DNA of 64,000 bases from Chitinophaga pinensis (GTDB lineage: Bacteria; Bacteroidota; Bacteroidia; Chitinophagales; CAMDFR01): the NCBI GenBank assembly GCA_945897725.1, contig CAMDFR010000006.1:1-64000 (forward strand). The letters are read 5' to 3'. Shown here one piece after another: positions 29,920 to 39,469 of the stretch. The notes beneath the pieces are model-generated. The model saw only the letters and a list, made by a program, of their open reading frames with translations. It was not told where the DNA came from and did no database searches. The stretch's first letter is position 1. Each line of letters starts with the position of its first letter. The position numbers and the translations under genes were made by a program.

Positions 29920-30068
29920 GGGCGTGCCGCTGTTGATGATAGCCTTAGCATGATTAGGACTTTCATTGCATTTCTCTTGTCACTTATGAAATACCTGAAT
30001 AAACAGCGTCGTGCTGTTCACTCATAGTTAGGTGCAAGCCCCTAAGCTATCGTTGCCATCACTCACGC
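29920..30068 (+). repeat. Dispersed structured intergenic repeat, subfamily A, copy 2 (long loop)
   Basis: GGGCGTGC-CGCTGTT ... AACAGCG-TCGTGCTGTTCACTC-ATAGTTAGG...CCTAAGCTAT-CGTTGCCATCACTCACGC; the stem 1 arms are separated by about 67 nt. Confidence 0.65.
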
Positions 30069-30164
30069 AACATTATGCTCATGAGTACATCTAAGGCAAC
30101 AAGCAAATGACGATTTAACTATAGGCTGAAAGGGTTCAATAATAAAAGATTCAACTGAAGTCTC

Positions 30165-30536
30165 TTAGGATGTTTTGAATAGATAAAGACCTAAATAGGT
30201 AGCAAAAAGACCCAATAAAATACTACTTGTCACATATAAGGCAGCGTAGGTTAGCTTTCCATTTTGTATCAAAAAAATGGTTTGATAAGAGAAAGCGGAG
30301 AAGGTAGTAAATCCACCCAAGAGACCGGTAGCTAGAAAGTAACGACCTTCTTGTCCTAACAATGCTCGATCAGATAAGGCGAAGACCACTCCGATTAAAA
30401 AGCAACCAATAACATTGACCGCTAAGGTGCCCAGTGTAAAGGAGTTTCCCCACTTTTCGTCGATGAGTTGAGATAAGAAGTAACGAGATATACCACCAAT
30501 AAAACTGCCAGCACCAATTAATAAAACGATTCTCAT
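30165..30536 (-). CDS. crcB: Fluoride efflux transporter CrcB
   Basis: GAGSFIGGISRYFLSQLI, GTLAVNVIGCFLIGVVFAL, GLLGGFTTFSAFSYQ. Confidence 0.95.
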   Translation of the reverse strand: MRIVLLIGAGSFIGGISRYFLSQLIDEKWGNSFTLGTLAVNVIGCFLIGVVFALSDRALLGQEGRYFLATGLLGGFTTFSAFSYQTIFLIQNGKLTYAALYVTSSILLGLFATYLGLYLFKTS

Positions 30537-30760
30537 AACTAAAATCTGTAGACTATATAAATAAAAAGAAAATTGACGGAAACACTACCATGTACATTAG
30601 ATTTTAATGTAGGAATGAACGCTAATATAACAAAGAAATAAAGGACTTACAAAGTAATTTAATTAAAAGGTAATAAAGCTGACATCTATCATAAAATCTT
30701 GTCATAGAATAATGGATTTGAAAATATAAAAATGCAGGTAGTAATCTTCGAATACTCTTA

Positions 30761-30768
30761 TATCTTTG
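30761..30768 (+). promoter_or_regulatory. Putative Bacteroidota -7 element TATCTTTG
   Basis: Exact TATCTTTG upstream of the DUF349 gene. Confidence 0.45.
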
Positions 30769-30817
30769 TTAAGATGAAAAACTATTGCAATTCGCGATAT
30801 TATTCACATTTTTGTAC

Positions 30818-32506
30818 ATGAATTATGACACAATGAATAAGTTAGAAGAAATTATTGAAAAGTTGGAAGCGCTAGTGCAGCATGATTTAAATGATCAAGT
30901 AGTAACGAGCTTGGATAAAATCAAAATCTGGTTCAACGAAACCTATGCCGCAGTGGAAGAAAAGGAAGCTGATATGGAAGAGGCTTTGCTTGAAAAATAT
31001 CATGAGCTTGTAGCAAAGGTGCAACAAAGAATCGAAAGCTCTAAAAACCAGAAAGCAAGTGAGGAGAGTAATAATCTTACATTAAAAAGAGAAATTATTG
31101 AAGCCTTAAAAAAATTAAGTGAAGAGGTGAATTCCTTAGGCGAGTCGTATAATTTGTTTAATGCTTTAAAAGATAAATGGAAAAGTATTGGCAATGTACC
31201 TGAGAAACAATATTTGAATCTTCAAAGAGATTATAGATTCTACAACGAAAAGTTTCATTACAATATTGGCTTGTACAAAGAATCTAAGGAAGTGGATTTA
31301 AAGAAAAATCTTCAACTAAAGGAAGAATTGTTAGAACGATTGAAGCAAATAAGTGAAAAAGTAAATATCAAAGAGATAGAAAATCAAGTACGCACTTTAC
31401 AGAACGAGTGGGATGAAATTGGTCCTACTTTTAATGAAGAGTGGGAAAGATTACGCGATTTATTCAAAGAATATTTAAATACTGCTTATCAAAAAATACA
31501 AGAGCATCATCATGTTATTTTTGAAAGCATGATGGCTAACATGAAGCTAAAAATAGCCTTGGCAGAGAAGGTAGAGGCCATTGATATCAGCGCTTATAAT
31601 AATCCTAAAAAATGGGAAGATGCCACAAAAGAAATACTAGCGATTCAAGAGGAATACAAAAAAATCGGTTTTGCTAGAAAACAAGACAATGAAAAAATTT
31701 GGGAAAGATTTAGAAAAGCATGCAATCATTTCTTTGACTCTAAAAAGACTTATTACGATTCTTTAAAGGAAAAAAATCAAGTTGGAAGATCTGAAAAGGA
31801 ATCCTTGATAGAAAAGGTACAGAAATTTAAAGATAGTAATGATTGGGCTTATGCAACGGATGCCATTATTAAGCTTCAACAGTCGTGGAAACAAACTGCT
31901 ACCGCTGGTCATCAAATGGACAATAAGCTATGGGAAACATTTCGCAATCATTGTGATGATTTTTTTAATGCCAAAAAACACTATTACGAAACTTTAGATG
32001 AAAGACAGGCAGATAATTTATCAAAAAAACAAGCAGTCATCGTTAAGATTCAAAACTTTAACGCTAGTGGTAATATAGAGCAAGACCTTACACAAATTGA
32101 TGCCTTAAAACTTGAATTTGAAGCCATTGATTTTGTCCCTAAAAAAGACAAAGAAAAAATTAGTGCTTTATATAAAGACGCCATTGGGTCGATTTATAGC
32201 AAACTAAATATTGGAAAGGATGAGCTAGAGAACATGCGTTTTAATAGCAAATTAGAAGCCTTAAGAAACGCACCTAATGCCATCACAGAGATCAGAAATG
32301 AGATTCAATATTGGAGAGAAAGACAGCAAAAGATGGAGAATAGCATTAGTCAGAAAGAAAACAATATGGCTTTTTTCTCGAAGAATAAAAATACCTCCGA
32401 TTTGTTGAGTGGTGTGCAAGAAGAGATAAACAGCGAAAAAGAAGCCCTTGTGATTGTGAAAGAAAAAATTAAAAAACTACGAGGCATTCTTCCTTCCAAT
32501 GGTTGA
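30818..32506 (+). CDS. DUF349 domain-containing protein
   Basis: Repeated W-x-x-F-R-x-x-C-x-x-F-F-x-x-K/Y-Y-x-x-L modules (WERFRKACNHFFDSKKTYYDSL; WETFRNHCDDFFNAKKHYYETL). Start could be ATG 30818 or 30833. Confidence 0.85.
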   Translation: MNYDTMNKLEEIIEKLEALVQHDLNDQVVTSLDKIKIWFNETYAAVEEKEADMEEALLEKYHELVAKVQQRIESSKNQKASEESNNLTLKREIIEALKKLSEEVNSLGESYNLFNALKDKWKSIGNVPEKQYLNLQRDYRFYNEKFHYNIGLYKESKEVDLKKNLQLKEELLERLKQISEKVNIKEIENQVRTLQNEWDEIGPTFNEEWERLRDLFKEYLNTAYQKIQEHHHVIFESMMANMKLKIALAEKVEAIDISAYNNPKKWEDATKEILAIQEEYKKIGFARKQDNEKIWERFRKACNHFFDSKKTYYDSLKEKNQVGRSEKESLIEKVQKFKDSNDWAYATDAIIKLQQSWKQTATAGHQMDNKLWETFRNHCDDFFNAKKHYYETLDERQADNLSKKQAVIVKIQNFNASGNIEQDLTQIDALKLEFEAIDFVPKKDKEKISALYKDAIGSIYSKLNIGKDELENMRFNSKLEALRNAPNAITEIRNEIQYWRERQQKMENSISQKENNMAFFSKNKNTSDLLSGVQEEINSEKEALVIVKEKIKKLRGILPSNG

Positions 32507-32516
32507 TCGTAAAATA

Positions 32517-33296
32517 CTAAAGCCTTACAGCTACGGCATCTCTACCAATATCAGATACGTTATATCCCTTCTGAATAAGGAATATTTTACATTCATTAAA
32601 TGCTGTGGTAGATAATCTCTCCGATTCAAAAGAAATAATCTTGGGTTTCATCAATTCAAAGGGAAACATTTTGATGACCTCAAAGTCAAAACCTTCTGTA
32701 TCTATTTGTAATAAATCGATTTTCTGTATTTGATATTGCTGTATGATTTCTGAAAATGTGATGCAATTGACTTGTTGTGTATTTATGTAATCTGCTTTGC
32801 TCGATGGTGCTGTAGATTCATATTTTTTAATGCACTTGTCTATATATCCTTCGTTAATTTGAGCTTCTAATGATTCTTTCACAAATGTGGCAAGACCAGT
32901 AGCCCATCGCTCTGCAGAGAAGGAGATGGTATATAAGTCGCGCTTCTCAGACTTTGTACCAATAGCTGCATTCACTAGATGAATATCTTTATAGTGACTA
33001 TACAAGGGCGTCAAATATTGATCAAAAACGAGTTTCTGTGGCTCTAAGAGCACTCCTTTCCATTTTCCCTTGCGAATCAATTTCACCAATGGGTCATTGA
33101 TATATCCATCATTAGCACCGATTTGAAGGACAAAAAAATCTTTCATTTCGTCTGCCGTATCCCATAAGAATTCTTCTATAGAATTCGCTTTAGGTGTCCA
33201 GAATTCAATATATTTTTGAATCAAAAAAGAGTTCGAAGCATACATACTTCGGATCGTATCGTGCTTCAATTTTCTAAATCTATTACTGAGTTTCAA
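32517..33296 (-). CDS. FkbM family methyltransferase
   Basis: VLQIGANDGYINDPLVKLIRKGKWKGVLLEPQ; IDLLQIDTEGFDFEVIKMF. Confidence 0.87.
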   Translation of the reverse strand: MKLSNRFRKLKHDTIRSMYASNSFLIQKYIEFWTPKANSIEEFLWDTADEMKDFFVLQIGANDGYINDPLVKLIRKGKWKGVLLEPQKLVFDQYLTPLYSHYKDIHLVNAAIGTKSEKRDLYTISFSAERWATGLATFVKESLEAQINEGYIDKCIKKYESTAPSSKADYINTQQVNCITFSEIIQQYQIQKIDLLQIDTEGFDFEVIKMFPFELMKPKIISFESERLSTTAFNECKIFLIQKGYNVSDIGRDAVAVRL

Positions 33297-33334
33297 ATTA
33301 TTAGTTGTATTTAAATATGAAGATGCTTGACGTA

Positions 33335-35092
33335 TTATTCAATTTCCATGATATAAGGCATACGGGCTTGAATAGATCTTGTTTGAATCAAATCTTTCAA
33401 TTGCATCACTTGTTTGTATTGAGTGCCAAACTCTTTTTCTAAAATTTTGGTTTCCTGATTCTCATTAAATCCATCGAGCACGCGATCTATCAGAGCCTTT
33501 TCCTTTGGATATTCTGATACTTTATAATCTTTTATATTGGCCTTAGTTGCGGCGTAGTTGATTGCATCATTTAAGCCTCCAATTTGATCCACCAATCCTA
33601 TTTTTATCGCTTGCACTCCACTCCAAACCCTTCCCTCCGCTTTGTTTTCAATATCTTCAAAACTTTGGTGACGACCAGTAGCCACTCTGGTTAAAAATGT
33701 TTCATAAGTAGAATCAATATTTCTTTGAATCACTTTACTTTCAAAATCATCCAATGGTTTCACCCCTAGATTGGTTACAGAATGTTTAGTGATTTTCACT
33801 TCATCAAAAGTAATTCCCAGTTTATCTGCAAACAGTCCTTGCGCATTAGGAATCAATCCAAAGACACCTATAGAGCCTGTGATAGTATTGGGTTGAGCAA
33901 AAATTCGATCCCCTGGACTTGCAATATAATAACCACCTGAAGCGGCTACATCTCCGAAGGAAATAATAAATGGTTTTTTCTTTTTGGCCAATGCTACTTC
34001 TCTCCAAATAATTTCAGAAGCAAGTGCAGAACCACCACCACTATTGATTCTCAATACAATTGCTTTCACGTCATCATCGACTCTTAGCTTTCTGATAATA
34101 GCAGCATATTTATCGCCGCCAATATTCTCATCATCACCTTGACCGTCTACAATGTTACCTTGAGCATAAATCACTGCGATCTGTGAACCAGAAAGTATTT
34201 CCATACTAGGTGTTGCTGTTTCAATATAATCTTTCATTTTCACAAAATTCACTTTAGCATCTTTGGCAATGCCCGATTTTTCGGCAAGTTCCGCTAATAC
34301 CTCATCATAGTATTTAAGGCCGTCAATCATTTTATAATTATATGCATCACGAGGATTTTGAATCATCAAACTATCAATATACATGTTCAAGCTTGATGGA
34401 TCAATATTTCTACTTTTACTGACTTCAGTCAAAAAATGCGCATACACATCGCTGAGCAATTCGGTGATTTGCTGTCTATTTGACTCGCTGATATCTGTCC
34501 TAACAAATGGATCAAAAGCACTTTTAAATTTACCTCTATGAAATGCTTGCACCTCAATGCCAATCTTATCTAATAATCCTTTGTAAAAAGTGAGCCGTGT
34601 GCCAAAGCCAGCTAACTCAATAAAGCCTTTCGGATTCATATAAATTTTATCTGACACGGATCCTAAATAATAACTTTTTTGTGTCGCAACATCCCCATAA
34701 CTCAATACAAATTTTCCTGATTTTTTAAAGTCAATCAAGGCATCTCTCAATACCTCCGTGCTTGCCATCCCATTGCTGTATGACCCTAATGGAATATAAA
34801 TCCCTTTTATATTATTATCTGTTTTTGCTTTGGCGATTGCTTTGGTTAGATCAGTTAGACCAAATGATTTTTTTGTAATAGAAGTCAAATCCATATAATC
34901 TAATGCTCCTTCTTTTGTCTGTTCCATGATCTCATAATTTAGATCAAGAAATAAAATGGAGTTGGATGCAATCTCTACTTTCTTTTCCTTGCTTGCCGTG
35001 GCAACCACACCTATCAACATAAAAAAACCAATGAATGTAAATAGTAAGAGACCAAGGATAACGGCTAGCACTGTCTTAAAAAACTGACCCAT
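33335..35092 (-). CDS. sppA: Signal peptide peptidase SppA, 67K type
   Basis: LRINSGGGSALASEIIWREV, SFGDVAASGGYYIA, GSIGVFGLIPN; duplicated N-terminal domain. Confidence 0.93.
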   Translation of the reverse strand: MGQFFKTVLAVILGLLLFTFIGFFMLIGVVATASKEKKVEIASNSILFLDLNYEIMEQTKEGALDYMDLTSITKKSFGLTDLTKAIAKAKTDNNIKGIYIPLGSYSNGMASTEVLRDALIDFKKSGKFVLSYGDVATQKSYYLGSVSDKIYMNPKGFIELAGFGTRLTFYKGLLDKIGIEVQAFHRGKFKSAFDPFVRTDISESNRQQITELLSDVYAHFLTEVSKSRNIDPSSLNMYIDSLMIQNPRDAYNYKMIDGLKYYDEVLAELAEKSGIAKDAKVNFVKMKDYIETATPSMEILSGSQIAVIYAQGNIVDGQGDDENIGGDKYAAIIRKLRVDDDVKAIVLRINSGGGSALASEIIWREVALAKKKKPFIISFGDVAASGGYYIASPGDRIFAQPNTITGSIGVFGLIPNAQGLFADKLGITFDEVKITKHSVTNLGVKPLDDFESKVIQRNIDSTYETFLTRVATGRHQSFEDIENKAEGRVWSGVQAIKIGLVDQIGGLNDAINYAATKANIKDYKVSEYPKEKALIDRVLDGFNENQETKILEKEFGTQYKQVMQLKDLIQTRSIQARMPYIMEIE

Positions 35093-35261
35093 TTGTTAAA
35101 ATTTTAATTGAGTTGCAAATCTACATAGAATAAGCAGAGAGATGAACTGTATATTAATTTTATGTATCATTTAATAACTTTTTAGCAAAAAATAACGTAG
35201 AACACAGTAGAGTTCATATGTTATATAATAATAATGACTAGCATCTCAGATTAAAAATTGT

Positions 35262-35269
35262 TATCTTTA
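35262..35269 (+). promoter_or_regulatory. Putative -7 element (TATCTTTA) for the six-gene operon
   Basis: TAnnTTTA directly upstream (5 nt) of the ATG at 35275. Confidence 0.4.
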
Positions 35270-35274
35270 CAATA

Positions 35275-36189
35275 ATGCGAAAATATTCTTCTTTTCTTTT
35301 ATTTGTGCTCCTATTGATTATGGCGTCTTCTTGTAAAAAAGACCCTTTCATCGACGATAATTTTCCACCTGACTATCACAATGTCAGTACAGCAAAGATT
35401 AAAAATTACATCAATCGAATCTATATCGATTTATTGGGCAGAGAACCTTTAAAAGTAGAAATGGAAAGAGATTTAGATATGCTACAAACAGATAGCTTGT
35501 CCATAGACTCAAGACGCCTATTAATACAAACCTTACAAACAGATACTACTTTTCGTGACGGAGATACCAGTTATCAATATGCCTATTATAATCGCCTATA
35601 TGAAACGCTGAAAGCACGATTGATCGAAGGAGTGGAAGATGACTATATCTATGAACAATTAGGACTTTCCCAAACTGGATTAGCCGCTGCACAATCTGCT
35701 GGAGATTCCTTTCAAATTGCATTGATCAGTGATGATATTGAAGAATTTCTTCGCGTGTTAAGCCTAAAAAATGAATTGAGATTAAAAAATATTGATTTTG
35801 CTATTGCACATAAAATACTCCTAGATAATTATATCTACGAAACCATCAACATGAATACATTCAATTTTGTGAACTCAACCTTCGACAATCTTTTATTCAG
35901 GTTTCCAACTGCTCAAGAAGCTACAGCAGGTTATAATATGATCGAATACAACATGAGTGGCAATATACTTGGCATGAATGGGAACTCAAGAGAAGATTAC
36001 CTGAATATTCTTACGCAGTCGCCTGCCTTTAGAGAGGGACTCATCATTTGGACTTTTAGATCCTTATTACAAAGGGATCCTACAGATGCAGAAGTCTCCA
36101 CCTTTATGAATGAATATGGCGCTAACATTGATTATGAATCGTTGCAAAAAACAATAATGTCAGGAGATGAATATGCACAATTTAATTAA
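35275..36189 (+). CDS. Lipoprotein with three LGRxP-like helical modules (DUF4214/DUF1549-like)
   Basis: SPII signal LLLIMASSCKKDP; YINRIYIDLLGREPLKVEMERDL, FVNSTFDNLLFRFPTAQEATAGY, IIWTFRSLLQRDPTDAEVSTFM...MSGDEYAQFN. Confidence 0.6.
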   Translation: MRKYSSFLLFVLLLIMASSCKKDPFIDDNFPPDYHNVSTAKIKNYINRIYIDLLGREPLKVEMERDLDMLQTDSLSIDSRRLLIQTLQTDTTFRDGDTSYQYAYYNRLYETLKARLIEGVEDDYIYEQLGLSQTGLAAAQSAGDSFQIALISDDIEEFLRVLSLKNELRLKNIDFAIAHKILLDNYIYETINMNTFNFVNSTFDNLLFRFPTAQEATAGYNMIEYNMSGNILGMNGNSREDYLNILTQSPAFREGLIIWTFRSLLQRDPTDAEVSTFMNEYGANIDYESLQKTIMSGDEYAQFN

Positions 36190-36198
36190 ATCATACAG

Positions 36199-36690
36199 AT
36201 GAAAAGATTAGTCTACCCAATGATGTTGATGTCTTTTTGTTTCTTTTTTGTGGCTTGCAACAAAGAAAACAAAACTCAATATGGCATCACACAACAAAAT
36301 ATTTATAACAGCGCGCACGAAAAAACGAAACTAAAAACGGATCAACAGTTTATATCCATTCTTTATTCGAATCTGTTTCAGAAAAATATTTCACAAGCCA
36401 AAGCGAATGCGGTTGAACAGTTGGTGCGATCTATTGGTGACAAAACACTTGCCTATGAATTGGTGGTAAGCGATTTTATGAATAGTCCAGATATTCTCAT
36501 CCCAGATCCAGCAACGATGCGCGCAGATATTCCGACTTTTGTTGACAATACCTATAGCCGCTTTTACCTGCGTCAACCGTCAGAAGCAGAAAGACAGTAC
36601 TTTATTAATTTTATCGAAACCAATCCAAATATCACCCCAGAGCTCATTTATATTTCTTTTGCTACTTCGGATGAGTATTTTTATTATTAA
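36199..36690 (+). CDS. Lipoprotein with two divergent modules of the same type
   Basis: SPII signal SFCFFFVACNKEN; FISILYSNLFQKNISQAKANAVEQLV and FVDNTYSRFYLRQPSEAERQYFINFI...SDEYFYY. Confidence 0.6.
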   Translation: MKRLVYPMMLMSFCFFFVACNKENKTQYGITQQNIYNSAHEKTKLKTDQQFISILYSNLFQKNISQAKANAVEQLVRSIGDKTLAYELVVSDFMNSPDILIPDPATMRADIPTFVDNTYSRFYLRQPSEAERQYFINFIETNPNITPELIYISFATSDEYFYY

Positions 36691-36709
36691 ACGAACTTAA
36701 TGATCAATC

Positions 36710-38062
36710 ATGGAAAGAAGAGAGTTTATTAAAAAAGCAGGTATAGTAGCAGCTGGCTCCATTGTGGCGCCCTATATCCTTCCGAGTGGAAGTTTATTTG
36801 CGAAAACGACGGCAGGAGCAGCAGAACATGTTGTCTTTGTTTTATTTGCAGGCGGTGTACGTCAACAGGAATCGGTGCTTCAAAGATATCTTTCAGATAG
36901 TCAAGGATTGGTTGGAAGCGCCTATGAAGGCAATATCATGTTCAATATGCTTAATGGCGGTTCACCGTCAGATAAAATAGTCTTTGGGACAGATCCTAGC
37001 ATTGGTCTACCGGGCACAGTACCCATACCTAAAATATTGAGCAGCACTTTGCAATCGCAAGGTACTTTTTTCCCAGAGGTTGCAGCACAGGGCGTAGGTC
37101 ACTATACTGGTTTAAATACGCTACTAACAGGGGTTAGTACCATAACACAAGGCTTAAGACAGAAGCCAATGTATCCGACCATTTTTGAATATGCCAGAAA
37201 ATATCTTGATCTACCAGCCACTAAAACATGGTTTGTTGGTAATGGCATTGGCAATTCTATTCCTTTACTAAATTATTCTGATCATCCAGATTTTGGTGCA
37301 AAGTATGGAGCGAATTTTTTCGCCCCTAGTGTCACTTTTGGTGCTCAAGGTGAAACCTATATTCGCGATGCGAAACCTTATCATCCAGAAGAAGAATTAA
37401 GTCCGATGTATAAGTTACAAGGATTCTTAAACAATACTTTTGCATTAGAGCAAGGCATCATTGGTGGTGTACATAATACTGAAGAGGAAAAATATCTGAT
37501 AAAGCTTTTCATAAAAGATATGTTTGCAAAAAAGGATGCCGGTACTATCGCCTTTCCTTCGGTAAATGATAATGGAGATTTAACTACGGTAGGTTATGGA
37601 TGTGAGGTGATGAAGGCCTTCACTCCCACTCTCACTGTTATCAATCTAAGCGCGGTAGATGGTTGTCATTCTAATTTTACAGGATATCTTAAATCATTGC
37701 ATAGAGCAGATCATGCCGTGGGACATATCTGGAATTATATTCAAACTCAAATTCCTACCATGAGCGGCAAAACAGCCATTATTGCTTGTCCAGAGCACGG
37801 TAGAAATTTGATGGGAAATAGTATTTTAGATCAGAATGATTGGAAAGCCTATGACCACAGTGATGTGAATTCTACTAGAGTTTTCAGCATGATGGCAGGA
37901 CCGTCCATTCCTTCAAATTTAAGTGTTGGTTCGGCTGGTACTCCTATTGGAGACATCAGAGATTGTGTGTTAACGGTTGCTGAATTACTTGGCATCAAGA
38001 GTCAAATACAGGCAGCAGGGTATATTCCTTCAGGTATCGTTTCATTATTCGACAGAATTTAA
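36710..38062 (+). CDS. DUF1501-like protein with Tat-like signal
   Basis: MERREFIKKAGIVAAGSIVAPYILPSG twin-Arg leader; HVVFVLFAGGVRQQESV; late IACPEHGRNLMGN and DHSDVNSTRVFSMMAGPSIP resemble the alkaline-phosphatase-like DUF1501 family. Confidence 0.75.
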   Translation: MERREFIKKAGIVAAGSIVAPYILPSGSLFAKTTAGAAEHVVFVLFAGGVRQQESVLQRYLSDSQGLVGSAYEGNIMFNMLNGGSPSDKIVFGTDPSIGLPGTVPIPKILSSTLQSQGTFFPEVAAQGVGHYTGLNTLLTGVSTITQGLRQKPMYPTIFEYARKYLDLPATKTWFVGNGIGNSIPLLNYSDHPDFGAKYGANFFAPSVTFGAQGETYIRDAKPYHPEEELSPMYKLQGFLNNTFALEQGIIGGVHNTEEEKYLIKLFIKDMFAKKDAGTIAFPSVNDNGDLTTVGYGCEVMKAFTPTLTVINLSAVDGCHSNFTGYLKSLHRADHAVGHIWNYIQTQIPTMSGKTAIIACPEHGRNLMGNSILDQNDWKAYDHSDVNSTRVFSMMAGPSIPSNLSVGSAGTPIGDIRDCVLTVAELLGIKSQIQAAGYIPSGIVSLFDRI

Positions 38063-38066
38063 ATGT

Positions 38067-39020
38067 ATGAAGAAGATTTTTCATCTAACTTTAATGATCT
38101 CTTTCGTTGCAATAGGCTTTGTGATGCAGTCTTGTAAAAAAGATCCTGTCATCAATCCATATGATCAATACAAGCCAAAGCCTGATAGCCTTGCGGGTGA
38201 TAGTTTGGATCCAGCAAGTATTCAAGGTTTGCACAAAAATATTTTCAAGCCAACTTGTGCCAACTCAGGATGTCACGATGGTACCTTCGAACCAGATTAT
38301 CGAACCATTGAAAGTACTTATAACTCTTTGGTATATCAAGGCATCATCAAAAACTATGTCAGCGCTCCACTTCAATATCGGGTAAAACCAGGTGATGCAG
38401 CCAATTCAATGTTGATGAAGAGAATCACAGAAGACATTGATGGGATCTCTGGCGTGATGCCACTTGTGATTGATCCCAAAAGTGACTGGCCAACAAAGAA
38501 AGAACAGTATATAGCTAATCTTAGCACATGGATCAATAATGGAGCAAAAGATGTCATGGGCAATGCGCCTAGCAATTTAAATTTACTTCCACAAATGAGT
38601 GGCTTTTATGTGGCCTCTATGGGCAGTACTACTTCTTTTTCTAGAAATACGAATGGTGTCTGTTTGATTCCTTCTTCATCAGATAATATCGACTTATACT
38701 TTAGTTTTTTAGATGATCAAACTAGTGCATCATCACTTACTGTAAATGAAATTTCATTTTCTTTATCAGCGAATCATTTTGCTGCTTCTACTCCATTTTC
38801 CTTAACAATAGTGACTCCATTTTCTGATAATGGCTTTTCAGGTATGCCAGTAAATTATACCCACAAATATAGTTTTTCAAATCTTAGAAGTACCTATCCA
38901 ACTGGATCACAAGTATTTGTTAGAGTAAAAATTAAAGACGATGTTAACCCCGCTGTGAGTATTCCATCTGGAGAATCTCTGCCAGTGATTATTCAATACT
39001 TTTCATTTATTGTAGGATGA
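38067..39020 (+). CDS. Cytochrome c-like (PSCyt-type) lipoprotein
   Basis: Start reset to ATG 38067 (MKKIFHLTLMISFVAIGFVMQSCKKDP). NIFKPTCANSGCHDGTFEPD (CX4CH), VKPGDAANSMLMKRI, GVMPLV, LSTWINNGAKD. Confidence 0.7.
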   Translation: MKKIFHLTLMISFVAIGFVMQSCKKDPVINPYDQYKPKPDSLAGDSLDPASIQGLHKNIFKPTCANSGCHDGTFEPDYRTIESTYNSLVYQGIIKNYVSAPLQYRVKPGDAANSMLMKRITEDIDGISGVMPLVIDPKSDWPTKKEQYIANLSTWINNGAKDVMGNAPSNLNLLPQMSGFYVASMGSTTSFSRNTNGVCLIPSSSDNIDLYFSFLDDQTSASSLTVNEISFSLSANHFAASTPFSLTIVTPFSDNGFSGMPVNYTHKYSFSNLRSTYPTGSQVFVRVKIKDDVNPAVSIPSGESLPVIIQYFSFIVG

Positions 39021-39469
39021 AAAAAAGAACGATTATTTATCTGCTAAGCATGCTCACGAGTATCATCCTTGTTTCATCAGCTTGTAAAAAAAAGGATGAA
39101 AACATTGGTACACCAGCACTCACTTTTAAAACACTTTCTTCCAACGATCTATTGGAGTTTTCTGATTCTCTGAACGTCACTTTTAGTTATGAAGATAGTG
39201 ATGGTGACATAGGTTTTTATGAAGCAGATTCTTCTTCCGTATATATCCAGGATAAACGTCTTAGCAAGCCAGATTTATATTATATCAAACCTCTGAACCC
39301 TCCGAATGTACAGCCTTTCATTAAAGGTGATATTCAACTTGGATTAAAAAACATGTTTATGTTGGGAAGCGGTACCACAGAAAAAACGTCGTTTACCATT
39401 TGGTTGAAAGATAGAAAAGGACATATTAGTAACTCAATTGTGACACCAGAAATAACTATTCATCGTTGA
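39017..39469 (+). CDS. Small lipoprotein, function unknown
   Basis: SPII signal SIILVSSACKKKDE; Ig-like body FSDSLNVTFSYEDSDGDIGFYEADSSS. Overlaps the previous stop by 4 nt. Confidence 0.7.
   Translation: MKKRTIIYLLSMLTSIILVSSACKKKDENIGTPALTFKTLSSNDLLEFSDSLNVTFSYEDSDGDIGFYEADSSSVYIQDKRLSKPDLYYIKPLNPPNVQPFIKGDIQLGLKNMFMLGSGTTEKTSFTIWLKDRKGHISNSIVTPEITIHR

Noticed and set aside
30537-30620. Possible fluoride riboswitch upstream of crcB
   Set aside because: Looked for the conserved crcB-motif in the minus-strand leader and did not see it; the leader is AT-rich and unstructured by eye.
37977-38066. 30-aa N-terminal extension of the cytochrome-like lipoprotein ORF
   Set aside because: It overlaps the DUF1501 gene out of frame; the lipoprotein signal begins at ATG 38067.
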